Assembly (NCBI GenBank): GCA_023134955.1
Contig: JAGLUC010000150.1
Coordinates: 1-7,174 of the forward strand
DNA length: 7,174 bases
Reading direction: 5' to 3'
Source of the DNA: Methylococcales bacterium
Lineage (GTDB): Bacteria > Pseudomonadota > Gammaproteobacteria > Methylococcales > Methylomonadaceae
The position numbers were made by a program, and so were the translations under genes. Shown here piece after piece: positions 1 to 6,869 of the stretch (the stretch's first letter is position 1; every line of letters begins with the position of its first letter). The notes under the pieces were generated by a model. That model was not told the DNA's origin. It saw only the letters and a list, made by a program, of their open reading frames with translations, and searched no databases.

Positions 1-43
1 TCTTTCCCTGTTCTAGAACATCGCCAATTTTTTTGTTAGGGAT

Positions 44-655
44 ATGAAGATAAAACAACTTGTTTTTTTATCAATAGCATTAGTCCAGCTAGCTTCATGT
101 TCTAATGCCAAAAGTCCTCGCTATCAAGATACCAGCGAGCTTGAAATGCCACCTCAGATGAAAATATCAGAAAAACCTGTTATTGCTGCTATTGAGAAAG
201 ATGAGAAAATAGAAAACAAAGGTCTGGGTGATCAAGTATTATTGGCAGGGTCACCTAAAAACCCGGTAATAAAAATCAAGAAACTGTTTGACCGTTCGTG
301 GAACTTAGTTGAACAAGCACTAAAACTAAGTAAAATTAAAATAACAGATAAAAATAGAGAACAAGGTGTGTTTTTTGTAAAATTTGACCCCGATGAGCAA
401 GGATCAAGTGATAGAACATGGACTGAATCAGTTGCCTCTTTATTTACCGATGACTATGAAGAAGCAAGTTATAAATTAACTGTTATCTGGCGCGAAAGTG
501 ACACGGAAGTGAGTGCTGAAGTCGTTAATCGTGAAAATAGTCGATTATTGGATGATGATGAAGATATAGAAGACTTTGAAGGCTCAGTTGATTCAGGGTC
601 TCGTTTAATACAGTCATTGTATAAAACAATTAAGATTGATTTACCACTAGATTAA
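44..655 (+). CDS. bamC: BamC/NlpB-like outer-membrane lipoprotein (short form)
   Basis: Predicted lipoprotein of 203 residues, likely a periplasm-facing subunit of the BAM complex that inserts beta-barrel proteins into the outer membrane. The N-terminus has Lys residues, a hydrophobic stretch (residues 6-18) and a lipobox Leu-Ala-Ser-Cys with Cys19 as the lipidation site. Ser at +2 fits outer-membrane sorting. A Pro- and charge-rich linker (about 20-72) resembles the extended BamC N-terminus, including an Arg-Tyr after the Cys. Residues 76-198 (IKIKKLFDRSWNLVEQALK onward) look like a single BamC helix-grip domain. E. coli BamC, from memory about 344 residues, has two, so this is a short version. 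An acidic run at 170-179 (DDDEDIEDFE) sits near the C-terminal helix. The TAGGG just before the ATG is closer than usual for a ribosome site. The neighbour dapA, often found upstream of bamC, is not visible. The lipoprotein call is firm; the BamC assignment is by fold pattern and moderately sure. Confidence 0.72.
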   Translation: MKIKQLVFLSIALVQLASCSNAKSPRYQDTSELEMPPQMKISEKPVIAAIEKDEKIENKGLGDQVLLAGSPKNPVIKIKKLFDRSWNLVEQALKLSKIKITDKNREQGVFFVKFDPDEQGSSDRTWTESVASLFTDDYEEASYKLTVIWRESDTEVSAEVVNRENSRLLDDDEDIEDFEGSVDSGSRLIQSLYKTIKIDLPLD

Positions 656-667
656 GTGGTTTTCTTT
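643..667 (+). terminator. Possible intrinsic terminator overlapping the bamC stop codon
   Basis: ACCACT (643-648) and AGTGGT (655-660) form a perfect 6-bp stem with loop AGATTA, and the 3' arm runs into TTTTCTTT (660-667). The TAA stop of the lipoprotein gene (653-655) lies in the loop and the first base of the 3' arm. The stem is short and the T-run is interrupted by one C, so termination may be partial. If it works, it separates the lipoprotein gene from tldD. Confidence 0.5.
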
Positions 668-669
668 AG

Positions 670-702
670 GATATTTACCATTCCTAATCTTCATTAAATA
701 TC
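670..702. repeat. AT-rich inverted repeat between bamC and tldD
   Basis: GATATTTA (670-677) is the exact reverse complement of TAAATATC (695-702), with a 17-base spacer. It lies in the 83-bp gap upstream of tldD, where a promoter would be expected. It could be a regulator site or chance in AT-rich DNA. No convincing -35/-10 pair could be assigned here. Confidence 0.3.
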
Positions 703-738
703 GAAACATCCCTTTTTAAAATTTAAGTATATAACTGA

Positions 739-2178
739 ATGCAAATATTAGAGCAAGTAAAACAAACAATACTGACACCTTTTGCTATGCAGGAAAAAGA
801 TATTGATCAAGTCATGGATAGCATGCTGAGTGCAACTGTTGATGAGGCGGATATTTATTTTCAGTCCAGTCATTTTGAATCATGGGTATTAGAAGGTGGC
901 ATTGTTAAAGAAGGCTCTTATAGCATTGAACAAGGCGCGGGTGTACGAGTGGTTTCTGGCGAAAAAACAGGGTTTGCATACAGTGATAAAGTAGAACTTT
1001 CGATTTTATTGGCCGCCGCTAAAAATGTAAAGGCAATTGCCAGACAAGGACAGAATGCACAAAGAAAAGTAATTGATAACAAACTAAGGACTGAATATTA
1101 CCCAGCCGTTAATCCACTAAAATCATTAGCTGATCAGGAAAAAATAGCCCTGTTACGCAAAGTGGATATAGAAACACGTAAGTTAGATAGCCGAATTGAA
1201 GAGGTTATTATTAGCTTAGTCGGCGTTTATGAACAAATTTTGCTGGCAAACCAAGATGGCTCTTTAGTCTCTGATATTCGACCCTTAACACGAATGAGTG
1301 TCACCGTTATTTTAGAAGATAAAGGTAAGCGAGAGCAAGGCAGCATGGGCGGTGGAGCCAGAACTGATTATGCTTACTTTTTAGACCAGAATAAAGCCGT
1401 TGCCTACGGTAAAGAAGCGGTTAGACAAGCGATTGTAAATTTAGAAGCGGTTGATGCACCAGCGGGTATTATGACAGTGGTATTAGGCCCTGGTTGGCCA
1501 GGTATTTTATTGCATGAAGCGATTGGTCATGGCTTGGAAGGTGATTTTAACAGAAAAGGAACTTCGGCTTTTGCTGGTAAAGTCGGTGAGCGGATAGCCT
1601 CAGAACTTTGTACCGTTGTTGATGATGGTACTTTGCAAGGAAGACGAGGATCGTTAAGTATTGATGACGAAGGCGTTCCAACTGAGAATACCGTGCTGAT
1701 AGACAAAGGTATTCTTAAAGGCTATATGCAAGATAAGATGAATGCCCGATTAATGGGTGTGCAATCTACCGGGAATGGACGAAGAGAATCCTACGCTCAT
1801 TTACCCATACCAAGAATGACAAATACTTATATGTTGCCTGGAAAGGATGATCCTGAAGATATTATAAAATCAGTTAAAAAAGGACTGTATGCTAAAAACT
1901 TTGGTGGCGGACAGGTGGATATTACTTCAGGTAAATTTGTTTTTTCAGCCAGTGAAGCTTATTTAATTGAGGATGGAAAAATTACTCGTCCTGTCAAAGG
2001 TGCAACTTTAATTGGTAATGGCCCTGATGTTTTAACCAAAGTTTCCATGGTAGGTAATGATTTAGAGCTGGATACAGGCGTTGGAACATGCGGTAAAGAA
2101 GGACAGAGCGTGCCAGTGGGTGTCGGCCAGCCAACAATAAAAATTGATGGCTTAACAGTGGGCGGAACAAGTGTGTAA
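739..2178 (+). CDS. tldD: TldD, catalytic subunit of the TldD/TldE metalloprotease
   Basis: Peptidase family U62 protein of 479 residues, close to the E. coli length (about 481). TldD pairs with PmbA/TldE to form a cytoplasmic zinc protease. In E. coli the pair trims the microcin B17 leader and degrades the unfolded antitoxin CcdA. The HExxxH zinc motif is present: His259, Glu260 and His264 in LLHEAIGHGLEGD. The third ligand of the family, a Cys in VGTCGKEGQS, is Cys451, so the active site looks intact. Other family hallmarks are YFQSSHFESWVLE near the N-terminus, GNGRRESYAHLPIPRMTNTY, NFGGGQVDITSGKFVFS and the C-terminal VGVGQPTIKIDGLTVGG. The ATG at 739 gives a normal N-terminus, but no Shine-Dalgarno sequence precedes it. 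No RiPP precursor or toxin-antitoxin partner lies nearby, so a general housekeeping protease role is likely. Very sure of the identity. Confidence 0.97.
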   Translation: MQILEQVKQTILTPFAMQEKDIDQVMDSMLSATVDEADIYFQSSHFESWVLEGGIVKEGSYSIEQGAGVRVVSGEKTGFAYSDKVELSILLAAAKNVKAIARQGQNAQRKVIDNKLRTEYYPAVNPLKSLADQEKIALLRKVDIETRKLDSRIEEVIISLVGVYEQILLANQDGSLVSDIRPLTRMSVTVILEDKGKREQGSMGGGARTDYAYFLDQNKAVAYGKEAVRQAIVNLEAVDAPAGIMTVVLGPGWPGILLHEAIGHGLEGDFNRKGTSAFAGKVGERIASELCTVVDDGTLQGRRGSLSIDDEGVPTENTVLIDKGILKGYMQDKMNARLMGVQSTGNGRRESYAHLPIPRMTNTYMLPGKDDPEDIIKSVKKGLYAKNFGGGQVDITSGKFVFSASEAYLIEDGKITRPVKGATLIGNGPDVLTKVSMVGNDLELDTGVGTCGKEGQSVPVGVGQPTIKIDGLTVGGTSV

Positions 2179-2254
2179 CAAAAACAAGGTCTCAATAAAC
2201 ATGACATCCTTTTTGACGCTATTTAAATTAAAAAAAATCAATTATTAACTTTCC

Positions 2255-3586
2255 ATGCAAAACAACCAAGAAATTAATCGATTAAAAAACCTAGTCCAAG
2301 ACTTACTGGATGAATCTAAAAAACAAGGTGCAACAGCAGCAGAAGCAGGTTTAAGCGTAGATCACGGACTTTCTGTTAATGCTCGCTTAGGTGAGGTAGA
2401 AACCATTGAGCACCATTGTGACCAAGGCTTAGGTGTAACGGTTTATATAGGCAAAAAAAAAGGATCTGCCAGTACCAATGATTTATCTTCTGATTCGATT
2501 AAACAAACGGTTAAAGCCGCTTGCAGTATTGCAGGTTTTTCCAATGAAGATGAGTTTTCTGGATTACCTGACAAAGATAGATTAGCAACTGAATTCCCCG
2601 ATTTAGACAAAAATCACCCATGGGATATTGATGCAGAATCAGCCATTGATTTAGCGATAGAGTGTGAAGATGTCGCACGTAATTATCATACTGAAATCAG
2701 TAATTCAGAAGGCGCAGCAGTTAATAGTCATCAAGGTATTAGCGTTCTTGGTAACAGCTTAGGTTTTTTACAAGGCTACCAGTCAACACGTCATTCAATT
2801 AGTTGTTCTGTATTAGGTGAACGAGATGGCGATATGCAAAGGGACTATTGGTATAGTGTTTCCAGAAACGCTGAAAACCTAGAGACAGCTAAAAGCATTG
2901 GTCTAAAAGCTGCCGAGCGAACGATTAATCGATTAGGCGCAGCTAGTTTAACAACACGACAATGCCCCGTTTTGTATTCAGCTGAAGTGGCATCTGGTTT
3001 AATTAGCTCATTAATTGGTGCAATCAGTGGAGCAAGTTTATATCGAAAATCAAGCTTTCTATTAGATACCATAGACACAAAAATCCTTCCCGACTTTATT
3101 CATATACATGAGCAACCTCATTTAAAAACGGCATTAGGCAGTGCGGTTTATGATTCAGAAGGGGTGAAAACTGAAGTGCGAGATATTATTACTGCAGGTG
3201 TTTTAAAAGGCTATGTGTTAAGTAGCTATTCAGCTAGAAAACTGGGTATGCAAAGTACAGGAAATGCAGATGGGGTACATAACTTAACCGTTGATTCAGG
3301 AACTAATGACTTTACAGCAATGCTTAAACAGTTAGATACAGGCTTATTAGTAACCGAATTGATGGGACAAGGTGTTAATCGAGTAACGGGTGATTATTCA
3401 CGCGGTGCATCAGGGTTTTGGGTGGAAAATGGTCAAATACAATATCCAGTTGAAGAAATTACCATCGCAGGTAATTTAAAAGATATGTATAAAAATATTG
3501 TTTCAGTAGGAAATGATGTGGACTATCGTGGAAATATAAGGACAGGCTCTATTTTAATTGAGAAAATGTCTATAGCTGGCGAGTAG
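2255..3586 (+). CDS. pmbA: PmbA/TldE, non-catalytic partner of TldD
   Basis: Peptidase U62 family protein of 443 residues (E. coli PmbA is about 450). It is the heterodimer partner of TldD and shapes the proteolytic chamber. Recognisable PmbA segments are EVETIEHHCDQGLGVTVY (about 47-64), LGNSLGFLQGYQSTRHS (165-181), SLYRKSSFLLD (261-271), TELMGQGVNRVTGDYSRGASGFWVENG (367-393) and ITIAGNLKDMYKNIVSVGND (402-421). The segment equivalent to the TldD zinc site (about 246-271, ASGLISSLIGAISG) has no HExxxH, as expected for this subunit. It starts 76 bp after tldD with no terminator seen between them, so both are probably made from one transcript in matched amounts. In E. coli the two genes are at separate loci, whereas here they are adjacent. 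No Shine-Dalgarno sequence is visible before the ATG. Very sure of the identity. Confidence 0.96.
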   Translation: MQNNQEINRLKNLVQDLLDESKKQGATAAEAGLSVDHGLSVNARLGEVETIEHHCDQGLGVTVYIGKKKGSASTNDLSSDSIKQTVKAACSIAGFSNEDEFSGLPDKDRLATEFPDLDKNHPWDIDAESAIDLAIECEDVARNYHTEISNSEGAAVNSHQGISVLGNSLGFLQGYQSTRHSISCSVLGERDGDMQRDYWYSVSRNAENLETAKSIGLKAAERTINRLGAASLTTRQCPVLYSAEVASGLISSLIGAISGASLYRKSSFLLDTIDTKILPDFIHIHEQPHLKTALGSAVYDSEGVKTEVRDIITAGVLKGYVLSSYSARKLGMQSTGNADGVHNLTVDSGTNDFTAMLKQLDTGLLVTELMGQGVNRVTGDYSRGASGFWVENGQIQYPVEEITIAGNLKDMYKNIVSVGNDVDYRGNIRTGSILIEKMSIAGE

Positions 3587-3729
3587 CACAGCCACCGACT
3601 TAAGCAAACAATGCTTTCAGCAGCGGCTTTCAGGTAACTGAATTCTGCTTTGTTACTCATGCACTTAATAGATTACAGATAGCGGTACTGAAGTCTGAGG
3701 TTTTGCGCACGCTTATTGTTGAATATCAA

Positions 3730-3748
3730 GCCACCTACAAGTGGTGGC
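3730..3748 (+). repeat. Perfect 6-bp hairpin
   Basis: GCCACC (3730-3735) pairs exactly with GGTGGC (3743-3748) around a 7-base loop TACAAGT. It is the most GC-rich hairpin of the pmbA-pilB gap. No T-run follows, so it is not a standard intrinsic terminator. It is followed after six bases by GGGAT/ATCCC, giving two stems in series. Confidence 0.55.
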
Positions 3749-3794
3749 AAGTTAGGGATACAATCCCCTCATTGCAATTAAAACGACTCTGACT

Positions 3795-3829
3795 GAGGAG
3801 ATACCATGAAGGGAATGGGGAGTTGTTAG
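3795..3829 (+). other. Strong ribosome binding site with a seven-codon reading frame
   Basis: GAGGAG (3795-3800) lies 5 bases before ATG (3806-3808), one of the two best Shine-Dalgarno/start pairs in the window. The frame encodes only Met-Lys-Gly-Met-Gly-Ser-Cys and stops at TAG (3827-3829). It may be a leader peptide, the stub of a lost gene, or coincidence. MKGM is a plausible start for a type IV pilin leader, which would fit the position before pilB, but four residues cannot prove this. No pilin N-terminal motif (GFTLIE-like) follows. Confidence 0.35.
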
Positions 3830-3852
3830 TTACTATAAAACTTATACGGTCA

Positions 3853-3868
3853 TTTATAGCGCTATAAA
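3853..3868. promoter_or_regulatory. 16-bp perfect palindrome, candidate operator upstream of pilB
   Basis: TTTATAGC followed directly by GCTATAAA is a gapless, perfect dyad. It ends two bases before the predicted -35 element of pilB (3870-3875). That places it around -51 to -36 relative to the likely transcription start, typical for an activator or a promoter-proximal repressor. I cannot name the binding protein. Confidence 0.45.
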
Positions 3869-3869
3869 G

Positions 3870-3897
3870 TAGACAAACATCAAATTTCATCTATATT
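3870..3897 (+). promoter_or_regulatory. Predicted sigma-70-type promoter of pilB
   Basis: TAGACA (3870-3875) and TATATT (3892-3897) each differ from consensus by one base and are separated by 16 bases. The expected start is near 3904, giving a leader of about 30 bases before the pilB ATG. The leader contains no Shine-Dalgarno sequence. The site would drive pilB and pilC. No sigma-54 (GG-N10-GC) site was found in its place. Confidence 0.45.
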
Positions 3898-3933
3898 TGC
3901 ATTACTGCAGATTAAAAACCTTTAATACTAAAT

Positions 3934-5646
3934 ATGGCAACAGCTTTTACAGACATACAATTTAGTGGCCTGACAAAATGCCTTATTCAAAAACAGGTAT
4001 TAACAATAGCTGAAGCTAAAACTCATACAGAGTCAGCCTTAAAAGAAAAAATTCCCTTTATAAGCTATCTTGTTTCCAAAAATATTGTTGATAGCAAAAC
4101 CATCTTGGCTCATGCATCACTTGAGTTTGGAGCACCCGCTTTAGACCTTAATGCACTTGATGCTCACACATTGCCTGTTGACTTGGTAAGTGAAAAACTT
4201 ATTCGTCAACATCATGCTCTGCCTTTATTTAAACGTGGCAACAAATTATTTATTGCTGTTTCTGACCCCACTAACTTTCAAGCACTAGATGAAATCAAAT
4301 TTCATACTCGTCTTAATACTGAGACAGTACTGGTTGAAGAAGATAAACTGGTCAAAACTATTGAATCAGCTCTGGATGCCGCAGATAATTCCATGGATGA
4401 TTTGCTGGATGAAGATTTAGATAACATAGAACTTTCTTCGGGAGATGAACCGGCAGCTACTGATGATAAAGAATCTGATGTTGATGATGCACCCATCGTA
4501 CGATTTGTAAATAAAATTTTACTTGATGGAATAAAAAAAGGAGTTTCAGATATTCATCTGGAACCCTTCGAAAAAAAATTCCGCATCCGTTATAGAGGAG
4601 ATGGCATTCTTTATGAGGCTGCCAGCCCACCTGTCAATATATCTCATCGCATCATATCCCGGATTAAAGTCATGTCAAAAATGGATATTGCTGAACGACG
4701 AGTACCTCAGGATGGCCGGATAAAAATGAAAATATCCAAATCTCGTGCTATTGACTTTCGTGTTAATACTTGCCCCACTCTATTTGGTGAAAAAGTTGTT
4801 TTACGTATTTTAGACCCCACCAGCGCACAACTTGGTATCGAAAAACTAGGCTTTGAACCTGAGCAGCAAAAACTTTTTCTTGATGCTATCCACCGTCCTT
4901 ATGGCATGGTTTTGGTGACAGGTCCAACAGGGAGTGGTAAGACAGTCTCTCTTTATACCGGGCTCAATATTTTAAATAAAATAGAGCGCAATATTTCTAC
5001 GGCTGAAGATCCTGTTGAAATAACTGTTGAGGGTATCAACCAGGTCAACATGAATGTTAAAGCAGGTTTAACCTTTGCTGTTGCCTTAAAAGCCTTTTTA
5101 AGACAAGATCCTGATATTATCATGGTTGGTGAGATTCGTGATTTAGAAACAGCCAGTATTGCGGTGAAAGCCGCTCAAACAGGTCACTTGGTATTATCAA
5201 CCCTACACACTAATGATGCTCCTCAAACCATTAACCGTTTGATGCAAATGGGTATCGAGCCCTTTAATATTGTTTCTGCCGTTAATTTAATTATGGCGCA
5301 ACGCTTAGGCCGAAGACTTTGTGAGCATTGTAAAAAAGAAGCTGACTACCCAGAGAGTACTTACCTTAATGCTGGCTTTAAAGCAGAAGAACTTGATGAA
5401 TTAAAAGCCTACCTTCCTGTGGGATGTGAACAATGTAATAACGGCTATAAAGGACGAGTGGGTATATACCAGGTCATGCCCATTAGTGAAAAAATGCGAG
5501 CACTCATTCTTAATGGAGGCAATGCAATGGAAATGGCAGAATTATCTAAAAGTGAAGGTACTAATGATCTTAGAGCATCTGGTCTGGAAAAAGTACGTCA
5601 AGGTGTTACTAGTCTTGAAGAAGTCGATAGAATAACTGAGGAATAA
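3934..5646 (+). CDS. pilB: PilB, type IV pilus extension ATPase
   Basis: Cytoplasmic hexameric GspE/PilB-type ATPase of 570 residues, a normal length, which powers pilus polymerisation. The N-terminal MshEN-like domain includes VSEKLIRQHHALPLFKRGNK and IAVSDPTNFQALDEIKFHT (about 85-124). An acidic linker (149-186) leads to the N2 domain, starting about PIVRFVNKILLDGIKKGVSD. Catalytic motifs are intact: Walker A GPTGSGKT at 330-337 (Lys336), Asp box around Glu358-Glu362 (EDPVE), Walker B DIIMVGE ending at Glu400, and His box His418 to His425. A zinc-binding tetracysteine (C463-x2-C466-x31-C498-x2-C501) marks PilB rather than the retraction ATPase PilT. Its stop is 2 bp from pilC, so the two are translationally close. 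The ATG at 3934 has no Shine-Dalgarno sequence but gives the usual N-terminus. Very sure of the identity. Confidence 0.97.
   Translation: MATAFTDIQFSGLTKCLIQKQVLTIAEAKTHTESALKEKIPFISYLVSKNIVDSKTILAHASLEFGAPALDLNALDAHTLPVDLVSEKLIRQHHALPLFKRGNKLFIAVSDPTNFQALDEIKFHTRLNTETVLVEEDKLVKTIESALDAADNSMDDLLDEDLDNIELSSGDEPAATDDKESDVDDAPIVRFVNKILLDGIKKGVSDIHLEPFEKKFRIRYRGDGILYEAASPPVNISHRIISRIKVMSKMDIAERRVPQDGRIKMKISKSRAIDFRVNTCPTLFGEKVVLRILDPTSAQLGIEKLGFEPEQQKLFLDAIHRPYGMVLVTGPTGSGKTVSLYTGLNILNKIERNISTAEDPVEITVEGINQVNMNVKAGLTFAVALKAFLRQDPDIIMVGEIRDLETASIAVKAAQTGHLVLSTLHTNDAPQTINRLMQMGIEPFNIVSAVNLIMAQRLGRRLCEHCKKEADYPESTYLNAGFKAEELDELKAYLPVGCEQCNNGYKGRVGIYQVMPISEKMRALILNGGNAMEMAELSKSEGTNDLRASGLEKVRQGVTSLEEVDRITEE
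5638..5642 (+). promoter_or_regulatory. Ribosome binding site of pilC inside the end of pilB
   Basis: GAGGA overlaps the last two codons of pilB and lies 6 bases before the pilC ATG at 5649. It fixes the pilC start and couples it to pilB translation. It is one of only two clear, well-spaced Shine-Dalgarno sequences in the window. Confidence 0.75.
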
Positions 5647-5648
5647 TA

Positions 5649-6869
5649 ATGGCAAAAGATATAGTTCAAATTGACTTCGTCTGGGAAGGCAAAGATAAAG
5701 TTGGCAATAAAACAGGAGGGACAATTGGTGCCAAAAATGAAGTTATTGCTCGTACTGATTTACGCAAAATGGGTGTCAGGGTTACAAAGATAAAGAAAAA
5801 ACCCAAACCATTGTTTGCAGCCAAAACTCAAGCAATCCTGCCTGGAGATATTGCTGTTTTTGCTCGTCAATTAGCCACTATGCTTGAAGCAGGGGTTCCG
5901 TTAGTACAATCTTTCGACATTATCGGTAAAGGTCATAAAAACCCCAGTATGGGTGAAATGCTACTGTCCGTTAAAACTGATATAGAAGGTGGTGACTCTC
6001 TGGCAGAAGCTCTTAAGAAGAAATACCTTTATTTTGATGATTTATTTTGTAACCTGGTTGAAGCGGGCGAGCAAGCGGGGGTTCTTGAAACTTTACTTGA
6101 TAAAATAGCTACTTATAAAGAAAAATCTGAATCCATTAAGAAAAAAGTAAAAAAAGCACTCACATATCCTATTGCTGTCCTTGCTATTGCGTTTATTGTG
6201 ACGGCTATTTTACTTATTTTTGTAGTTCCTGTTTTTGAAGAATTATTTCAAAGTTTTGGGGCAGATCTCCCCGCTTTTACTAAATTCGTTATAAGTATGT
6301 CTGAATGGGCTCAAACTTGGTGGTGGGCTGTTATTGGAGTGATTATTGCCATCGTTCAGGTATTTATCTTTTTTAAAAAACGTTCTGTCAAATTCAGACA
6401 CTTTATTGACAAGACATTACTCAGAATCCCGATCATTGGAATGATTCTAGACATGTCTGCTCTTGCCCGTTTTTCTAGAACCCTTGCAACAATGTCTGCT
6501 GCAGGTGTGCCATTAGTTGATGCTCTTGAGTCAGTTGCGGGAGCATGTGGTAACATTATCTACTATGAAGCTGTAATGAAAATACGCGATGATGTATCAA
6601 CAGGGCAACAGTTACAATTTGCCATGCAACAAGTAGAAATATTTCCTCACTTGGTTATCCAGATGGTTGCAATTGGTGAAGAGTCGGGGAAAATCGATCA
6701 TATGTTAGATAAAGTTGCTGATTTTTATGAAGAAGAGGTTGACAATTTAGTTGACAACCTAAGTAGTTTAATGGAGCCTTTTATCATGGTCATCCTGGGG
6801 ACTTTAGTGGGTGGTTTGATTGTTGCTATGTATCTTCCTATATTCAAGCTTGGTGCGGCTGTCGGTTAA
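5649..6869 (+). CDS. pilC: PilC, type IV pilus inner-membrane platform protein
   Basis: GspF/PilC family protein of 406 residues, the standard length. It sits in the inner membrane, contacts PilB and PilT, and passes pilin subunits into the growing fibre. Two T2SSF domains are visible as an internal duplication: FARQLATMLEAGVPLVQSF (71-89) matches FSRTLATMSAAGVPLVDAL (275-293), and LVEAGEQAGVLETLLDKIA (136-154) matches MVAIGEESGKIDHMLDKVA (339-357). Three hydrophobic segments are at about 173-195, 223-243 and 377-398, as in the family. The N-terminal part (10-50, with VWEGKDKVGNKTGGTI) is the usual cytoplasmic lead-in. It follows pilB by 2 bp with a good ribosome binding site. Very sure of the identity. 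Confidence 0.97.
   Translation: MAKDIVQIDFVWEGKDKVGNKTGGTIGAKNEVIARTDLRKMGVRVTKIKKKPKPLFAAKTQAILPGDIAVFARQLATMLEAGVPLVQSFDIIGKGHKNPSMGEMLLSVKTDIEGGDSLAEALKKKYLYFDDLFCNLVEAGEQAGVLETLLDKIATYKEKSESIKKKVKKALTYPIAVLAIAFIVTAILLIFVVPVFEELFQSFGADLPAFTKFVISMSEWAQTWWWAVIGVIIAIVQVFIFFKKRSVKFRHFIDKTLLRIPIIGMILDMSALARFSRTLATMSAAGVPLVDALESVAGACGNIIYYEAVMKIRDDVSTGQQLQFAMQQVEIFPHLVIQMVAIGEESGKIDHMLDKVADFYEEEVDNLVDNLSSLMEPFIMVILGTLVGGLIVAMYLPIFKLGAAVG

Larger units (their letters stand above)
3587..3933. other. 347-bp gap between pmbA and pilB: hairpin-rich, no confirmed gene
   Basis: The longest non-coding stretch in the window. Bases 3601-3780 are about 42% GC, whereas 3841-3900 is 30%, so the gap has two parts. 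The first part holds small hairpins: AAGCA/TGCTT (3602-3616), TTCAG-GTAA-CTGAA with a GNRA-type tetraloop (3629-3642), GCCACC/GGTGGC (3730-3748), and either GGGAT/ATCCC (3755-3767) or a longer pairing of CAATCCCC (3761-3768) with GGGGAGTTG (3817-3825, one bulge). GCTTTCAG is repeated at 3613 and 3626. The + strand is open from 3604 to 3792 without an ATG in frame; I recognise no family in its translation. The second part carries the pilB promoter region. It could be a structured RNA, a decayed mobile element or a gene remnant. Confidence 0.6.

Noticed and set aside
1..43. End of dapA upstream of bamC
   Set aside because: The three short + strand frames show no DapA-like C-terminus; too little sequence to call a gene.
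1959..2207. Minus-strand open frame opposite the end of tldD
   Set aside because: It lies within the strongly conserved C-terminus of tldD and encodes no recognisable domain; it is a shadow frame.
2213..2248. TTGACG as a -35 box for a separate pmbA promoter
   Set aside because: The nearest -10-like TATTAA is 24 bases away, too far, so the pair does not make a credible promoter.
2845..3078. Minus-strand open frame opposite pmbA
   Set aside because: Fully inside pmbA, with no ribosome site or family match.
739..3586. TldD/PmbA as part of a RiPP or microcin maturation cluster
   Set aside because: No precursor peptide, modification enzyme or exporter is present nearby; the pair is widespread as a housekeeping protease.
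3587..3933. tRNA, CRISPR array or known riboswitch in the gap
   Set aside because: No cloverleaf, no regularly spaced repeats and no riboswitch core I could recognise; the hairpins remain unassigned.
4302..4496. Minus-strand Ser-rich open frame opposite pilB
   Set aside because: Its Ser-rich composition is the antisense reading of the acidic linker of PilB.
5426..5724. Open frames on both strands at the pilB-pilC junction
   Set aside because: They overlap the conserved PilB C-terminus and the PilC start in other frames, with no features of their own.
6356..6556. Minus-strand open frame opposite pilC
   Set aside because: Inside the second T2SSF domain of pilC; no support as a gene.
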